From Catalinimonas alkaloidigena (GTDB lineage: Bacteria; Bacteroidota; Bacteroidia; Cytophagales; Flexibacteraceae): 64,000 nucleotides of DNA. Below the pieces are notes generated by a model, which was not told where the DNA came from, did not search any database, and was given only the letters and a program-made list of their open reading frames with translations. Below, one piece after another: positions 63,282 to 64,000 of this stretch. Each line of letters opens with the position of its first letter. Within the stretch, counting starts at the first letter, position 1. Both the position numbers and the translations under genes were made by a program. The stretch is taken from the NCBI RefSeq assembly GCF_900100765.1, contig NZ_FNFO01000003.1:248001-312000 (forward strand), read 5' to 3'.

Positions 63282-64000
63282 TTAAACTATCACAGATCCA
63301 TACAGATCAAACTCGGCGGCGCTGTCGATCTTGACCTGGGCGAAGTCGCCGATGCGGACGTAGTGTTTGGCAGCGTCTACTAACACTTCGTTATCGACTT
63401 CCGGAGAATCGAATTCGGTCCGGCCGATGAAGTAGCCACCCTCTTTCCGGTCGAACAACACTTTATACGTCCTGCCGATTTTTTCCTGGTTCAGCTCCCA
63501 CGAAATACTTTCCTGCAATTCCATGACGGCATCGGCCCGTTCCTGTTTCACTTCTGCCGGCACATCGTCGGGTTGTTGGAAGGCGTGCGTATTTTCTTCG
63601 TGCGAATAGGTAAAGATGCCGAGACGGTCGAAGCGGGAGCGCTCCACAAACTGGTACATTTCTTCAAATTCGGCTTCGGTTTCGCCGGGATAACCCGCGA
63701 TGAGCGTCGTACGCAGCGCAATGCCGGGCACGCGGTCGCGGATGGTATGGATCAGTGCCTCAGTTTTTTCGCGGGTGATGCCGCGCCGCATCCGCCTCAG
63801 CACGTCGGTCGAGCCGTGTTGCAGGGGCATGTCGAGGTACTTGCAGATGTGCGGATGGTCGCGCATCACGTCCAGAATATCGAGCGGAAAACCTGACGGA
63901 TAAGCGTACTGCAAACGAATCCAGTCGATGCCTTCCACGTCGGCCAGGCGCGCGACCAGTTCCGACAGGTTGCGCTTTTTATAAATATCAAGCCCGTAGT
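63282..64000 (-). CDS. rimO: Ribosomal protein S12 methylthiotransferase RimO, 3' part (5' end outside window)
   Basis: About 238 C-terminal residues; the frame stays open to the window edge (YGLDIYKKRNLSEL before MEGIDWIRLQYAYPSG). RimO is a radical-SAM enzyme adding a methylthio group to Asp of ribosomal protein S12. Radical-SAM barrel parts are visible (DMPLQHGSTDVLRRMRRGIT, RTTLIAGYPGETEAEFEEM) and a C-terminal TRAM domain (about last 70 residues, KIGRTYKVLFDRKEGGYFIG...VKIDSAAEFDLYGSV). The QHGS-type motif and TRAM ending with DLYGS separate RimO from MiaB. The CxxxCxxC cluster motif lies outside the window. Confidence 0.92.
   Translation of the reverse strand, partial: YGLDIYKKRNLSELVARLADVEGIDWIRLQYAYPSGFPLDILDVMRDHPHICKYLDMPLQHGSTDVLRRMRRGITREKTEALIHTIRDRVPGIALRTTLIAGYPGETEAEFEEMYQFVERSRFDRLGIFTYSHEENTHAFQQPDDVPAEVKQERADAVMELQESISWELNQEKIGRTYKVLFDRKEGGYFIGRTEFDSPEVDNEVLVDAAKHYVRIGDFAQVKIDSAAEFDLYGSVIV

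Overview
The window comes from a bacterium of the phylum Bacteroidota, most likely a moderately GC-rich Cytophagales-type organism; I cannot name the genus. The evidence is a TonB-dependent receptor beside a secreted protein with a type IX secretion (T9SS) sorting domain, a fused SecDF, a DUF5686 outer-membrane protein, a head-GIN (DUF2807) lipoprotein, short DUF4834 and CsbD proteins, and several matches to the Bacteroidota promoter pattern TTG-N19/21-TAnnTTTG. No rRNA, tRNA, insertion sequence, prophage or CRISPR array was seen. Almost all the DNA is dense housekeeping sequence with many rho-independent terminators.

Layout. 1-6 kb: 3' end of a TonB receptor, a T9SS cargo protein, an orphan MoxR ATPase and two tiny stress or membrane proteins. 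6-16 kb: carB (short form), DUF4834, accD, radA, a UPF0316 membrane protein, an intergenic region with two perfect inverted DnaA boxes, nrnA and two FKBP lipoproteins. 15-26 kb, mostly minus strand: anmK, a DUF2807 lipoprotein, a small membrane protein, DUF5686, secDF, a short membrane protein, then rdgB-udk-ktrA. 26-32 kb: an SMP-30-like lactonase, pterin dehydratase, a GNAT acetyltransferase, a palindromic repeat and a large AsmA protein. 32-36.5 kb, minus strand: a methionine operon (metY-metX-hom) led by a SAM-I riboswitch and a 23-codon cysteine-rich leader ORF, with a long inverted repeat over the metX ribosome-binding site. 36.7-45 kb: kynurenine monooxygenase, an AT-richer orphan gene, a methyltransferase, a carotenoid desaturase, gcvH, vanZ, tonB, an M28 peptidase and a MORN-like secreted protein. 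45-64 kb: htpG, a large uncharacterised gene, a gene-free stretch with strong hairpins, a receiver-only response regulator, an ALDH7-type dehydrogenase, degQ, a LysM protein plus membrane pseudokinase pair, galE, lipA, a universal stress protein, aspS with a coupled M28 peptidase, and the 3' end of rimO.

How the genes work together. The clearest unit is the methionine operon: Hom makes homoserine, MetX acetylates it and MetY installs sulfur. Its leader appears to carry two possible sensors in series, SAM by the riboswitch and possibly cysteine by the leader ORF, and metX has its own candidate RNA switch. GcvH and LipA belong to lipoate-dependent one-carbon metabolism. SecDF, DegQ, HtpG, the FKBP proteins, TonB and AsmA serve envelope biogenesis and folding. 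The most novel candidates are the met leader, the metX inverted repeat, the LysM/pseudokinase pair, the inverted DnaA boxes, and structured intergenic segments near 9.1 and 49.0 kb.
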